From: Streptomyces glaucescens
Lineage (GTDB): Bacteria; Actinomycetota; Actinomycetes; Streptomycetales; Streptomycetaceae
DNA length: 64,000 nt
Assembly: GCF_000761215.1 (NCBI RefSeq)
Contig: NZ_CP009438.1
Location: 5,746,501 to 5,810,500, forward strand
Direction: 5' to 3'
The notes beneath the pieces are model-generated. The model was given only the letters and a program-made list of their open reading frames with translations, was not told where the DNA came from and searched no databases. Positions 39,538 through 48,022 of the stretch are shown in pieces. Each line of letters opens with the position of its first letter. The stretch's first letter is position 1. The position numbers and the translations under genes are program-made.

Positions 39538-40224
39538 ATGCGGATAGTGATCAGTCGTAGGTCGGTACGCGCTGGACTCCTCGCCACAGCTGTGGCCGGC
39601 TCGTTGTTTCTCGGGGTCGCGGGCTGTGGAGGGGGAAAGGATGAGGACGGCCTCCCGGATGACTACAAGGTTGTCGCGGGGACACAATTGTGCGGTGGCG
39701 ATGCCGTGTCCGCCGACGCGTCCAATGCGCTGAAGGTAATCACAGGATCGTCGAGTTTCGAGGCGTCGGCGGAGGAGTCCACAGTCGCTCATGCTGCGGT
39801 GGACCTCGCGTTGGCGTTCGGGGACCCCAGGGTGTTTCGCGGCGACATCTGCCGTGTCTACTCGCCCATCGGCACGCCGGATTTCGAGCTCAGAGTCACC
39901 TGGAGGTGGGTCGACGGCCCGCCGACGGGCACCCCCGCCCCGAAGTTCACCGAGCTGAAGATGGGAGAGCAGGCCCTGGCGGCGACGGACAAGGGCTACA
40001 TCCAATTCGCTTGCAGAAGCACTGAGTTGCGCTCATCGGAGGCAGCCCACCTTCAGATAGGCGTGGAACGCTGGGGCACACCGACGGAGCCCGAGGGGGA
40101 CACCGAGGCGTTGAAGGACGCCTACGCGACCGTGGCCCATTCCTTCTCGCTGGCCATGGCCAAGGAACTGGGCTGTGAGAAGAACGGCGGGCTCCCGGAG
40201 AAGCCCGTGCTGGATCGCGCGTAG
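39538..40224 (+). CDS. Secreted lipoprotein of the T7SS-like locus
   Basis: This is a 228-residue exported lipoprotein. A basic N-terminus MRIVISRRSVRAG is followed by a hydrophobic stretch LLATAVAGSLFLG and the lipobox VAGC, with Cys at about residue 30. The mature part has a Gly-rich linker and a compact, mostly beta domain with several cysteines (TQLCGGD, GDICRVY, FACRST, LGCEK). Genes with this layout often close DUF6571 operons in Streptomyces and could be immunity or surface-anchored partners. The ATG at 39538 is the first codon; a GTG at 39547 fits the AAGG site slightly better. A strong hairpin follows the stop. The function is unknown. Confidence 0.75.
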   Translation: MRIVISRRSVRAGLLATAVAGSLFLGVAGCGGGKDEDGLPDDYKVVAGTQLCGGDAVSADASNALKVITGSSSFEASAEESTVAHAAVDLALAFGDPRVFRGDICRVYSPIGTPDFELRVTWRWVDGPPTGTPAPKFTELKMGEQALAATDKGYIQFACRSTELRSSEAAHLQIGVERWGTPTEPEGDTEALKDAYATVAHSFSLAMAKELGCEKNGGLPEKPVLDRA

Positions 40225-40258
40225 CCGTCGGCGTATGCGGAAACGACCGTGATCAGGC

Positions 40259-40286
40259 GGCCCCTCCTCTGCCCAGAGGAGGGGCC
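40259..40286. terminator. 13-bp stem terminator after the lipoprotein gene
   Basis: GGCCCCTCCTCTG (40259-40271) and CAGAGGAGGGGCC (40274-40286) pair perfectly with a two-base loop, 34 bases past the lipoprotein stop. The stem can also serve transcripts coming from the integrase side. Confidence 0.8.
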
Positions 40287-40289
40287 GAC

Positions 40290-40957
40290 TGCGGTATGCG
40301 GTCCGCACAGACGAGCGGCGCATGCTGCGGCGGGCGGTTCGTCAGCGTCGTCGTCCCGGCCGCCGAAAGCGTGGCCCGGGGTGTTGATGGCATCGCGTTG
40401 GAGGCGTAGTCGCAGGTGCGCGTAGATGTCGGCGGTGACGCCGATGTGGGCATGGCCGAGCATTCTCCTGATCGCTACGAGGTCGACGCTTCGTCTCCAG
40501 GAGCAGGGTGGCGGTCGAGTGGCGGAGGTCGTGGAAGCGGATTCGCCGGAGCCCCGCCTGATCGAGGAAGCAGCGGGTGAGGTTCGCAGGGTCGAGAGGC
40601 AAGCGGTGGGCGTGGTGAAGACGAGGCCGCTGGCTCTCAAGTCCGGTCTTGCCGTTTCGCACTCCTCGTCCTGCCGTTCCTCGTGTTACCTGAGGAGCGG
40701 ATGCCTTCGTTCGGCAGAGCGGTGTGGCGTTCGGATGCCCAGGTCTTGGTGGGGAAAAGTGTGAGGCCGCCGGTGCGGGTGCGCTGGAGTGAGCGACGGA
40801 TGCTGGCCGTTTTTGCGTTGAGGCCGATGTCTTCCCAGTGGCGCCCGGAGAGTTCGCTTTTGCGGAGTCCGGCACGGAGTGCGAGTTCGTACAGCGCGTG
40901 GAGCCGGTCGGCGCGGGCCGCGTCGAGGAACTGACTGCCGCCAGGATGCCACCGCAC
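40290..40957 (-). pseudogene. Frameshifted tyrosine recombinase (integrase) remnant
   Basis: Pieces of an XerC/phage-type integrase catalytic domain lie in different frames. LHALYELALRAGLRKSELSGRHWEDI carries the catalytic Arg (about 40850-40930). RIRFHDLRHSTATLLLE carries the HxxR box. VAIRRMLGHAHIGVTADIYAHL carries the second His and the Tyr nucleophile. The HxxR and LGHAH blocks are in different frames, and the N-terminal core-binding domain is missing. The whole is therefore a dead integrase, probably from an integrated element of the pSAM2/ICE kind. No tRNA or attachment repeat was found next to it. It marks the right border of the accessory region. Confidence 0.75.
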
Positions 40958-41117
40958 GAACCGATCACCACAATCCCCCGGAGTCGCCGGGGTCGCCGGG
41001 GGCGTCGTTGGCAGGGTCGCAGAGCTCCCTGATCGCGACGCGTTCCTCGGGGACCGCGGTGGAGAAGGTGGTGTCCGGAGTCTTGACCCCGTGCTGTCGA
41101 AACCTTAACTTTCTGGC

Positions 41118-41140
41118 CGTTGCTGAAAGTTGCAGCAACG
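41118..41140. promoter_or_regulatory. Inverted repeat operator upstream of alpha-amylase
   Basis: CGTTGCTG and CAGCAACG form a perfect 8-bp inverted repeat around a 7-base spacer, followed by TCTTGCGG. Streptomyces alpha-amylase promoters carry similar TTGCNGCAA-like repeats bound by the maltose/glucose repressor Reg1/MalR. The site is about 70 bases before the amylase start. Confidence 0.6.
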
Positions 41141-41209
41141 TCTTGCGGACCGTAGGGGCTGTGACCTCCGCGACTCGCACCCCGCACACCCCACCTTTGG
41201 AGCCGCCGC

Positions 41210-43273
41210 ATGAGATCGATCGCACCTGCCCGAAGACGGACGGCTGCCGCCCTCACGGGCGCCGGTCTGGTCCTCGGCCTGACCACCACCCTCGCCGCGC
41301 CCGCCCAGCCCGCGGCGGCCGCGCCGAGCGCCAACGGCGACAAGAAGGTCACCGCCGTCCTGTTCGAGTGGAGCTTCGACTCGATCGCCCGCGAGTGCAC
41401 CCGCACCCTCGGTCCCAAGGGATACGGGTACGTGCAGGTCTCGCCGCCGCAGGAGCGCATCCAGGGCAGCGCGTGGTGGACCGCGTACCAGCCGGTCAGC
41501 TACAAGATCCAGGGCCCGCTCGGCGACCGCGACTCCTTCCGCGCCATGGTGAACACCTGCCACGAAGCAGGCGTGAAGGTCGTCGTCGACGCCGTGCTGA
41601 ACCACATGACGTCCGGTTCGGGCACCGGCACCGCCGGCACGCAGTACAGCAAGTACAACTACCCCGGCACCTATGGGGACGCCGACTTCCACGGCTGCCG
41701 CCGCCCCATCGGCTCCGACTACAAGGACCGCTCCAACGTCCAGGACTGTGAGCTCGGCGAGACCGGCAAGCCCTCGCTCGCGGACCTCGACACCGGCAGC
41801 GACTACGTCCGCGGCAGGATCGCCGGGTACCTCAACGACCTCCTGTCGCTGGGCGTCGACGGCTTCCGCATGGACGCCGTCAAGCACATCCCCGCCACCG
41901 ACCTCGCCGCCATCCGCGGCAAGCTCACCGACCGGAACGTCCACTGGATGCAGGAGGCCATCCACGGCGCGGGCGAGGCCGTCTCGCCGAGCGAGTACCT
42001 GGCCACCGGCGACGTGCAGGAGTTCCGTTACACCACCGACCTCAAGCGGGTCTTCGGCAACGAGAAGCTGGCCTACCTCAAGAACTTCGGTGAGGCCTGG
42101 GGCTACATGCCCTCCGGGCAGAGCGGCACCATGGTCGCCAACCACGACACCGAGCGCAACGGTTCCAGTCTGAGCTACCGCGACGGTGCGAACTACACGC
42201 TCGCCCACGTCTTCATGCTCGCCCACCCCTACGGCGCCCCGTCCGTCCACTCCGGCTACGAGTTCGGCGACCGCGACGCCGGCGCACCCAACGGTCACCA
42301 GGTCAACGCCTGTTACAGCAACGGCTGGAGCTGCCAGCACGCCTGGCGTCAGATCGCCAACATGGTGGCCTTCCGCAACGCCTCCGAGGGCACCGGCATC
42401 ACGAACTGGTGGGACAACGGCAGCAACGCCGTGGCCTTCGGCCGGGGCAGCAAGGCGTACGTCGCCGTCAACCACGAGGGCGGCAGCCTCACCCAGACCT
42501 TCCAGACCTCGCTCCCCGCCGGCACGTACTGCGACGTCCAGCACGGCGATCCGACCGCGGACGGCGGCTGCACCGGCACCACCTACACCGTCGGCGCGGA
42601 CGGGAAGTTCACCGCGACGATCGGCGGCAACGACGCGGTCGCCCTGCACGTCGGCGCGCGGGTCGGGGACAAGCCGGGTGACCACACGGCCACCGTCTAC
42701 TACAGCACCGGCAAGAACTGGTCCGCCTACCACATCCACTACGCCCCCACCGGCGGCGCCTGGACCACCGCACCCGGTGCCGCCATGGAGAGCGCCTGCA
42801 CGGGCTGGGTGAAGAAGACCATCACCCTCGGCTCCGCCACCGGCCTCAAGGCGGCCTTCAACAACGGCGCCGGCACCTGGGACAACAACAGCGGCGCCGA
42901 CTACACCCTCGGCACCGGTGACATCACGGTCAGGAACGGCATCGTCGGCACGGGCAATCCCTGTGGCGATCAGCAGACCGAGTCCGGCGCGTCCTTCGCG
43001 GTCACCGCCACCACCGTCCCCGGGCAGAACGTCTACGTCGTCGGCGACCAGGCCGCCCTCGGCACCTGGTCGCCCGCCGCGGCCCTCAAGCTGGATCCCG
43101 CCGCGTACCCGGTGTGGAAGCTGGACGTGAAGCTGCCGGCGGGCACCTCCTTCGAGTACAAGTACATCCGCAAGGACGCCTCCGGCAACGTCACCTGGGA
43201 GAGCGGCGCCAACCGCACGGCCACCGTCCCCGCCGACGGCCGGATCGCACTGAACGACACCTGGCGCGGCTGA
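41210..43273 (+). CDS. Secreted alpha-amylase with C-terminal starch-binding domains
   Basis: This 687-residue GH13 enzyme cleaves internal alpha-1,4 bonds of starch outside the cell. The signal peptide covers residues 1-38 (RRRTAAALTGAGLVLGLTTTLAAPAQPAAAA). The catalytic barrel has VVVDAVLNH, DGFRMDAVKHI with nucleophile Asp222, QEAIHG with acid Glu249 and VANHDTER with Asp313. A CBM25-like domain (about 485-580, VYYSTGKNWSAYHIHYAP) and a CBM20 starch-binding domain (about 590-687, VYVVGDQAALGTWSPAAAL...FEYKYIRKD) follow. The ATG at 41210 gives the whole signal. The upstream inverted repeat suggests maltose-type regulation, and a hairpin follows the gene. Confidence 0.95.
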   Translation: MRSIAPARRRTAAALTGAGLVLGLTTTLAAPAQPAAAAPSANGDKKVTAVLFEWSFDSIARECTRTLGPKGYGYVQVSPPQERIQGSAWWTAYQPVSYKIQGPLGDRDSFRAMVNTCHEAGVKVVVDAVLNHMTSGSGTGTAGTQYSKYNYPGTYGDADFHGCRRPIGSDYKDRSNVQDCELGETGKPSLADLDTGSDYVRGRIAGYLNDLLSLGVDGFRMDAVKHIPATDLAAIRGKLTDRNVHWMQEAIHGAGEAVSPSEYLATGDVQEFRYTTDLKRVFGNEKLAYLKNFGEAWGYMPSGQSGTMVANHDTERNGSSLSYRDGANYTLAHVFMLAHPYGAPSVHSGYEFGDRDAGAPNGHQVNACYSNGWSCQHAWRQIANMVAFRNASEGTGITNWWDNGSNAVAFGRGSKAYVAVNHEGGSLTQTFQTSLPAGTYCDVQHGDPTADGGCTGTTYTVGADGKFTATIGGNDAVALHVGARVGDKPGDHTATVYYSTGKNWSAYHIHYAPTGGAWTTAPGAAMESACTGWVKKTITLGSATGLKAAFNNGAGTWDNNSGADYTLGTGDITVRNGIVGTGNPCGDQQTESGASFAVTATTVPGQNVYVVGDQAALGTWSPAAALKLDPAAYPVWKLDVKLPAGTSFEYKYIRKDASGNVTWESGANRTATVPADGRIALNDTWRG

Positions 43274-43300
43274 CCCCCCGTCACGTGGCGAACCCTCCGT

Positions 43301-43332
43301 GGGCGGGTACCGGGCGGCACCGGTACCCGCCC
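43301..43332. terminator. 13-bp stem terminator after alpha-amylase
   Basis: GGGCGGGTACCGG (43301-43313) and CCGGTACCCGCCC (43320-43332) form a perfect stem with a six-base loop, 28 bases after the amylase stop. Confidence 0.85.
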
Positions 43333-43462
43333 AACGGCACACGGGGCGACACCGGCGGCGCAGCGCGCGGACTCGGCCGGCCATGACCGGCGTTCGGCCC
43401 GGCCGGCGGCGCACCCCCTAGGCTCGGACGCGTCCCGCGACGCGGAAGGAGCCGGAGGGAAC

Positions 43463-44296
43463 GTGGCCGACAAGCGAGTTGTCATCGTGACCGGTGGAGG
43501 TACGGGAATCGGGGAGGCCACCGCCCGGCTGCTCCGCGAAGGAGGTCACCACGTGGTCGTGTCCGGCCGCCGGAGCGAGCCGCTGCGACGTCTCGAACGG
43601 GAGATCGGCGTACTCGCGCATCCGTCCGACGTGGGGGACCCCGAGGCCGCCGACGGCCTGGTGCGGGCGGCCCTGGCCGCTCACGGACGGCTCGACGGAC
43701 TGGTGCTCAACGCGGGCATCGGGCGCGGCGGGACCGTGGGCGACCTCTCGCTGGAGGACTGGGACGAGGTGATGCGCACCAATGTCACCGGCCCCCTGCT
43801 GCTCCTGCGTGCGGCGATCCCGCACCTGCTGGAGACCGGCGGCGCGGTCGTCGCCGTGGCCTCGGTCTCCGCGCTGCGCAACGGCACGAGCAACGTCCCG
43901 TACGCCACCTCCAAGGCGGCCCTGCTCCAGCTCTGCCGTTCCGTCGCCGTCGACTACGGACGTCAGGGGGTGCGGGCCAACATCGTGTGCCCGAGCTGGG
44001 TGAGGAGCGAGATGGCCGACCGCCGCATGGCCCGCTTCGCCGCGGAAGCGGACCTGCCGGGCGACGGCGTGCGGACCGGCTACGAGGAGGTGACCAGACT
44101 CCTTCCGCTGGGCCGGCCGGGAGAGCCGCGCGAGGTCGCGGAGGCGGTCGGCTGGCTGCTCTCCCCGGCCGCCTCGTACGTGAACGGCGCCGTGCTCACC
44201 GTCGACGGCGGGGCGACGGCGCTGGATCCCGGGACGCTCGCGTTCGACTTCCATGTCGCGCCACGCCGCCCGGAGCCGTCCGACACTCCGGGATGA
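43463..44296 (+). CDS. Short-chain dehydrogenase/reductase
   Basis: This is a 277-residue classical SDR. VIVTGGGTGIGEATARLL is the TGxxxGIG cofactor loop, NAGIG is the NAG motif, SVSALRNGTSNVPYATSKAALLQ carries the catalytic Ser-Tyr-Lys, and WVRSEMADRR follows. The SGRRSEP loop after strand 2 favours NADP(H). The GTG start at 43463 has GGAGGG upstream. It is convergent with the chorismate synthase gene, whose end is 37 bases away. It may belong to the neighbouring metabolite cluster or stand alone. The substrate is unknown. Confidence 0.85.
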   Translation: MADKRVVIVTGGGTGIGEATARLLREGGHHVVVSGRRSEPLRRLEREIGVLAHPSDVGDPEAADGLVRAALAAHGRLDGLVLNAGIGRGGTVGDLSLEDWDEVMRTNVTGPLLLLRAAIPHLLETGGAVVAVASVSALRNGTSNVPYATSKAALLQLCRSVAVDYGRQGVRANIVCPSWVRSEMADRRMARFAAEADLPGDGVRTGYEEVTRLLPLGRPGEPREVAEAVGWLLSPAASYVNGAVLTVDGGATALDPGTLAFDFHVAPRRPEPSDTPG

Positions 44297-44332
44297 GCAC
44301 CGCCGGACGGGCCGGCGCGACAAGGCCGGCGC

Positions 44333-45517
44333 TCATCGGATGTGCAGGTTGTCGAGGTAGGAGCGGACGTTGCGGCGGGTCTCGGTGACGCTGTCCCCGC
44401 CGAACTTCTCCGCCACCGCGTCCGCGAGGACCAGTGCGACCATCGCCTCGGCGACGATCCCGGCCGCCGGGACGGCACACACGTCGGACCGCTGGTGGTG
44501 CGCGGCGGCCGGCTCGCCGGTGGCCACGTCCACCGTCCTCAGCGCCCGCGGCACGGTCGCGATCGGCTTCATCGCCGCCCGCACCCGCAACAGCTCACCC
44601 GTGGTCAGCCCGCCCTCGGTGCCGCCGGAGCGGCCGGACGCGCGGCGGACGCCCTCGCCCGTGAGGACGATCTCGTCGTGTGCCTGCGAGCCCGGCACCC
44701 GAGCCAGGCCGAAGCCGTCCCCGACCTCGACGCCCTTGATGGCCTGGATGCCCATCAGGGCCGCCGCCAGCCGGGCGTCCAGCCTGCGGTCCCAGTGCAC
44801 GTGCGAGCCCAGCCCCACCGGCACCCCGTACGCCAGCACCTCCACCACGCCGCCCAGGGTGTCGCCGTCCTTGTGCGCCTGGTCGATCTCCGCGACCATC
44901 GCCTTCGACGCGTCCGCGTCCAGACAGCGCACCGGATCCGCGTCCAGCCGCTCCACATCCCCCGGCGTCGGGTACACCCCGTACGGGGCCTTCGCCGCAG
45001 CCAGCTCCACCACATGGGAGACGATCTCGACCCCGGCCGTCTCCCTCAGGTACGAGCGGGCCACCGCGCCCAGGGCCACCCGGGCTGCGGTCTCCCGCGC
45101 CGAGGCCCGCTCCAGGACCGGCCGGGCCTCGTCGAAGCCGTACTTCTGCATCCCCGCCAGATCCGCGTGACCGGGCCGCGGCCGCGTCAGCGGCGCGTTG
45201 CGCGCCAGCTCGGCCAGCTCCGCCGGGTCCACGGGATCGGCGGCCATCACCTTCTCCCACTTCGGCCACTCGGTGTTGCCCACCATGACCGCCACCGGAG
45301 AGCCCAGCGTCAGACCATGGCGGACACCGCCCAGGAAAGTGACCTCGTCCCGCTCGAACCGCATCCGCGCACCACGCCCATGGCCGAGCCGACGCCGCGC
45401 CAAGTGCTCCGCCACCATCTCCGTCGTCACCGGCACCCCCGCCGGAAGCCCCTCCAGCGTCGCCACCAGGGCAGGACCATGGGACTCCCCAGCCGTCAGC
45501 CACCGCAATCTGCTCAC
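44333..45517 (-). CDS. aroC: Chorismate synthase (cluster copy)
   Basis: This 394-residue enzyme makes chorismate from EPSP and needs reduced FMN. Signatures are LTAGESHGPAL at the N-terminus, RGHADLAGMQKYGF-type sequence with RASARETAARVALGA, and the C-terminal RSGGTEGG and GDSVTETRRNVRSYLDNLHIR blocks. The length matches actinobacterial chorismate synthase. It is the last gene of the leftward operon. Its GTG start overlaps the EPSP synthase stop by 4 bases. Because it sits in a cluster with other shikimate genes and tailoring enzymes, I infer it is a dedicated copy beside the housekeeping one. Confidence 0.94.
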   Translation of the reverse strand: MSRLRWLTAGESHGPALVATLEGLPAGVPVTTEMVAEHLARRRLGHGRGARMRFERDEVTFLGGVRHGLTLGSPVAVMVGNTEWPKWEKVMAADPVDPAELAELARNAPLTRPRPGHADLAGMQKYGFDEARPVLERASARETAARVALGAVARSYLRETAGVEIVSHVVELAAAKAPYGVYPTPGDVERLDADPVRCLDADASKAMVAEIDQAHKDGDTLGGVVEVLAYGVPVGLGSHVHWDRRLDARLAAALMGIQAIKGVEVGDGFGLARVPGSQAHDEIVLTGEGVRRASGRSGGTEGGLTTGELLRVRAAMKPIATVPRALRTVDVATGEPAAAHHQRSDVCAVPAAGIVAEAMVALVLADAVAEKFGGDSVTETRRNVRSYLDNLHIR

Positions 45518-46800
45518 TGCCGCTCCTCACGGTCGGGGGTGTCGGGAAACAACCGGTGCAATTCGGCGTGGAAGCCGGGGAAGGTCTTGCTGACGCAGCC
45601 CGGGTCGTCGAGTTCGAGGGGGACGCCGGAGCCGAGCGCCAGAACGGAGAAGGACATGGCGATGCGGTGGTCGCGATAGCAGGTGATGCGGGCCGGCGCG
45701 GGGCGGCCGGGGTGGACGGTGATCCAGTCGGCGCCCTCCGCCACCCGGATGCCGCAGGCGCGCAGGTTGGCGGCGACCGCGGTGATCCGGTCGGACTCCT
45801 TCAGGCGGGCGTGGCCGATGCCGTGGATGGTGATGGGCGCGTCGGCGAGGGGGGCGATCGCGGCCAGCGTCATGAAGGTGTCCGAGATGTCGCCCATGTC
45901 GATGTCGAAGCCGCCGCGCAGTCCGCCGCCGCCGCGCACGGTGGTGGCGCTCTCCGTCATCGTGACCTGCGCGCCCGCCTTCTCCAGGACGTCCGTGAAC
46001 CGCAGGTCGCCCTGGAGGCTGCCGGTGCCCAGACCCGGCACCGTGATCGTCCGGCCGGTGACCGCCGCGGCGGCGAAGAAGTAGGAGGCGGTGGAGGCGT
46101 CCGGCTCGATCACCAGGTCGGTGGGTGCGTACCCGCCGGGTTCGATCCGGACCGCCCCGTCGGCGGCCCTCGCCACCCCGGCGCCGAAGCGCCGCATCAG
46201 CGCCAGGGTCATGTCGACGTACGGGCTGCTGACCAGTGCCTCGGCCCGGGCCAGCAGCCCGTACCGCATGAGGGGTGCCGCCATGAGCAGGCCACTGAGG
46301 TACTGGCTGCTCAGGGACGAGTCCACCGTCAGGTCACCGCCGGGCAGGTCCGAGGCGATGACCAGCAGCGGGAGCCCGCCGCCGGGGCCCGTCTCGACCT
46401 GGGCGCCGAGGCGTCGCAGCGCCTCGACCAGCGGCCACAGCGGGCGGGCCCGCAACTGGGAGGAACCGTCGAACAGGAAGGCGCCGCGGCCGGCGGCCGC
46501 GAACGGCGGCAGGAAGCGGGCCGCCGTACCGGCGTCCGCGCACCACAGGCGGGCCTGGCCGACCGGCCCGCCGCCCAGGCCGGTCACCTCCCAGAACTCG
46601 GACGTCGGACTGCTGCGCACCGCGACGCCGAACGAGGTCAGCGCGGCGCGGAACGCGCGCGTGTCGTCGCTGAGGAGCGGAGCCCACACCGTGCTGACAC
46701 CGTCTGCCGCGGCGGCGAGCAGCAGGGCGCGGTTGGTGAGGCTCTTCGATCCGGGTATCCGCGCCTGCGTTGCCGGAGCGGAGACGTCGGTTGCGGTCAT
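45514..46800 (-). CDS. aroA: EPSP synthase (3-phosphoshikimate 1-carboxyvinyltransferase)
   Basis: This 428-residue enzyme transfers the enolpyruvyl group of PEP to shikimate-3-phosphate. Motifs are IPGSKSLTNRALLLAA, LLSDDTRAF, the sulphate-loop segment WCADAGTAARFLPP, SSLSSQYLSGLLMAAP, HARLKESDRI and CYRDHRIAMSFSVL. The AGTA segment reads ADAGTAAR, a variation on the usual NAGTAMR loop that contacts PEP and glyphosate. The ATG at 46800 gives MTATDVSAPATQARIPGSKS. Its stop overlaps the chorismate synthase start. It is probably a pathway-dedicated copy. Confidence 0.93.
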   Translation of the reverse strand: MTATDVSAPATQARIPGSKSLTNRALLLAAAADGVSTVWAPLLSDDTRAFRAALTSFGVAVRSSPTSEFWEVTGLGGGPVGQARLWCADAGTAARFLPPFAAAGRGAFLFDGSSQLRARPLWPLVEALRRLGAQVETGPGGGLPLLVIASDLPGGDLTVDSSLSSQYLSGLLMAAPLMRYGLLARAEALVSSPYVDMTLALMRRFGAGVARAADGAVRIEPGGYAPTDLVIEPDASTASYFFAAAAVTGRTITVPGLGTGSLQGDLRFTDVLEKAGAQVTMTESATTVRGGGGLRGGFDIDMGDISDTFMTLAAIAPLADAPITIHGIGHARLKESDRITAVAANLRACGIRVAEGADWITVHPGRPAPARITCYRDHRIAMSFSVLALGSGVPLELDDPGCVSKTFPGFHAELHRLFPDTPDREERQ

Positions 46801-46834
46801 GGTCGGTTTCCCTCGGTCATCGGAAGACGTGCCC

Positions 46835-48022
46835 TCACACGCCGGGCAGGGCGGCGGCCACCCGCTGCGCCGGGACGACGCCGTCCTCCCACGGGTGGGA
46901 GCCGCGGGACGACTGCGGACGCCGGTACGGGCGGGCGGAGGCGTCCTCGACGTGCCATCCCCGCTCCGCCAGCCGGCGGCGCAGTTCCCCGGCCGTGTCG
47001 GCCGGAGCGGCGAACTCGGCCGTGACGCCCGCGTTCTCCGGCGCGATCCGGGCGGTCACCTCGTGTGCGTCGACGCCGTGTTCGACGACGATGTCGAGCA
47101 GCCGCGTCAGCTCTCCCGGACGTTCCGCCACGGTCACCCGGAAGGGCTGCCGTGCGACCGGGCCGGGCGCGGGCCAGGGGCGGACGGCCCGCAGTCCCGC
47201 CGCGCCGCGCTCCAGCAGGTCACTCACGTGGCGCCTGCTCGCCGCCTTCGGCTCACCGTCCCGCCCGACGTCCTCCAGCGCGCTGCACAGTCCCGCGAGG
47301 TCCCTCTCCACCTCGCGCAGCACCTGGACGACCGGTGCGGCGTTGCTGCACAGGATGTCGGTCCACAGGTGCGGGTCACCGCCGGCGATGCGGGTGGTGT
47401 CCCGCAGCCCCTGCCCGACCAGCCGCAGCACGTCCGGCGTGCCGTGCTGGAGGCGGGCGGCGAGCAGGCTCGCCACGACGTGGGGCGCGTGCGAGGTGAG
47501 CGCCACGGCCCGGTCGTGCGCCTCGTGGTCCATGACGAGCGGTGTCGCACCGCACCGGGCGACCAGCTCCAGCGCGTGGTTGAGGGCCGTCCGCGAGGTG
47601 TGCGGCGAGGGGGTGAGCACCCACGGCCTGCCCTCGAAGAGGTCGGCGCGGGCGGCCAGCGGGCCCGAACGCTCGCGGCCGGCCATGGGGTGCCCGCCCA
47701 CGTAGGTGGCGTCGGGGGTGCCGTCGCCGCTCTCGCGGACCGGCAGTGCCTTGACGCTCGCCACGTCGGTGTAGCTCCGGGCCAGCCCGCGGGCGCGCTG
47801 CTCCGCGAGCACGCCCGCCACCGCGCGGGGCGGTACGGCGATCACGGCCAGGTCGACGGGCCCGGCGGGGGAGTCGGTGACGCCCGCGCCGAGCGCCGCC
47901 GCGGTCCGGGCCGCCGACGCGTCGCGGTCGACGAGGTGGACGGTGACGCCCTGGCGGCTCATCGCCAGGCCGACGGAGGTGCCGATCAGACCGGTCCCCA
48001 CGACGGCCAGGGTGCGGATCAC
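46835..48022 (-). CDS. tyrA: Prephenate dehydrogenase
   Basis: This 395-residue NAD(P)-dependent enzyme converts prephenate into 4-hydroxyphenylpyruvate. The Rossmann start is TLAVVGTGLIGTSVGLAM with Asp of LVDRD favouring NAD. TDVASVKALPV and YVGGHPMAGRERSG are the catalytic prephenate-DH blocks. ALTSHAPHVVASLLA follows. The C-terminal ~80 residues (PFRVTVAERPGELTRLLDIVVEHGVDAHEVTARIAPE) form an ACT-like regulatory domain. The GTG start at 48022 follows GGAGGACT and overlaps the chorismate mutase stop by 4 bases. Together with the mutase it gives a direct chorismate to 4-hydroxyphenylpyruvate step. Confidence 0.92.
   Translation of the reverse strand: MIRTLAVVGTGLIGTSVGLAMSRQGVTVHLVDRDASAARTAAALGAGVTDSPAGPVDLAVIAVPPRAVAGVLAEQRARGLARSYTDVASVKALPVRESGDGTPDATYVGGHPMAGRERSGPLAARADLFEGRPWVLTPSPHTSRTALNHALELVARCGATPLVMDHEAHDRAVALTSHAPHVVASLLAARLQHGTPDVLRLVGQGLRDTTRIAGGDPHLWTDILCSNAAPVVQVLREVERDLAGLCSALEDVGRDGEPKAASRRHVSDLLERGAAGLRAVRPWPAPGPVARQPFRVTVAERPGELTRLLDIVVEHGVDAHEVTARIAPENAGVTAEFAAPADTAGELRRRLAERGWHVEDASARPYRRPQSSRGSHPWEDGVVPAQRVAAALPGV

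Noticed and set aside
40960..41115. Leftward fragment reading KTPDTTFSTAVPEERVAIRELCDPAND
   Set aside because: It looks protein-like but is too short and has no start or recognised family. It may belong to the integrase remnant or to another lost gene.
41105..43414. A 769-codon open frame on the - strand across the amylase gene
   Set aside because: The amylase frame has a signal peptide, catalytic residues and binding domains. The antisense frame is Gly/Val/Arg-rich without motifs.
44297..44332. Possible terminator between the SDR and chorismate synthase genes
   Set aside because: The GCCGGCGC copies are mainly direct rather than inverted, and no good hairpin forms, so I do not list it.
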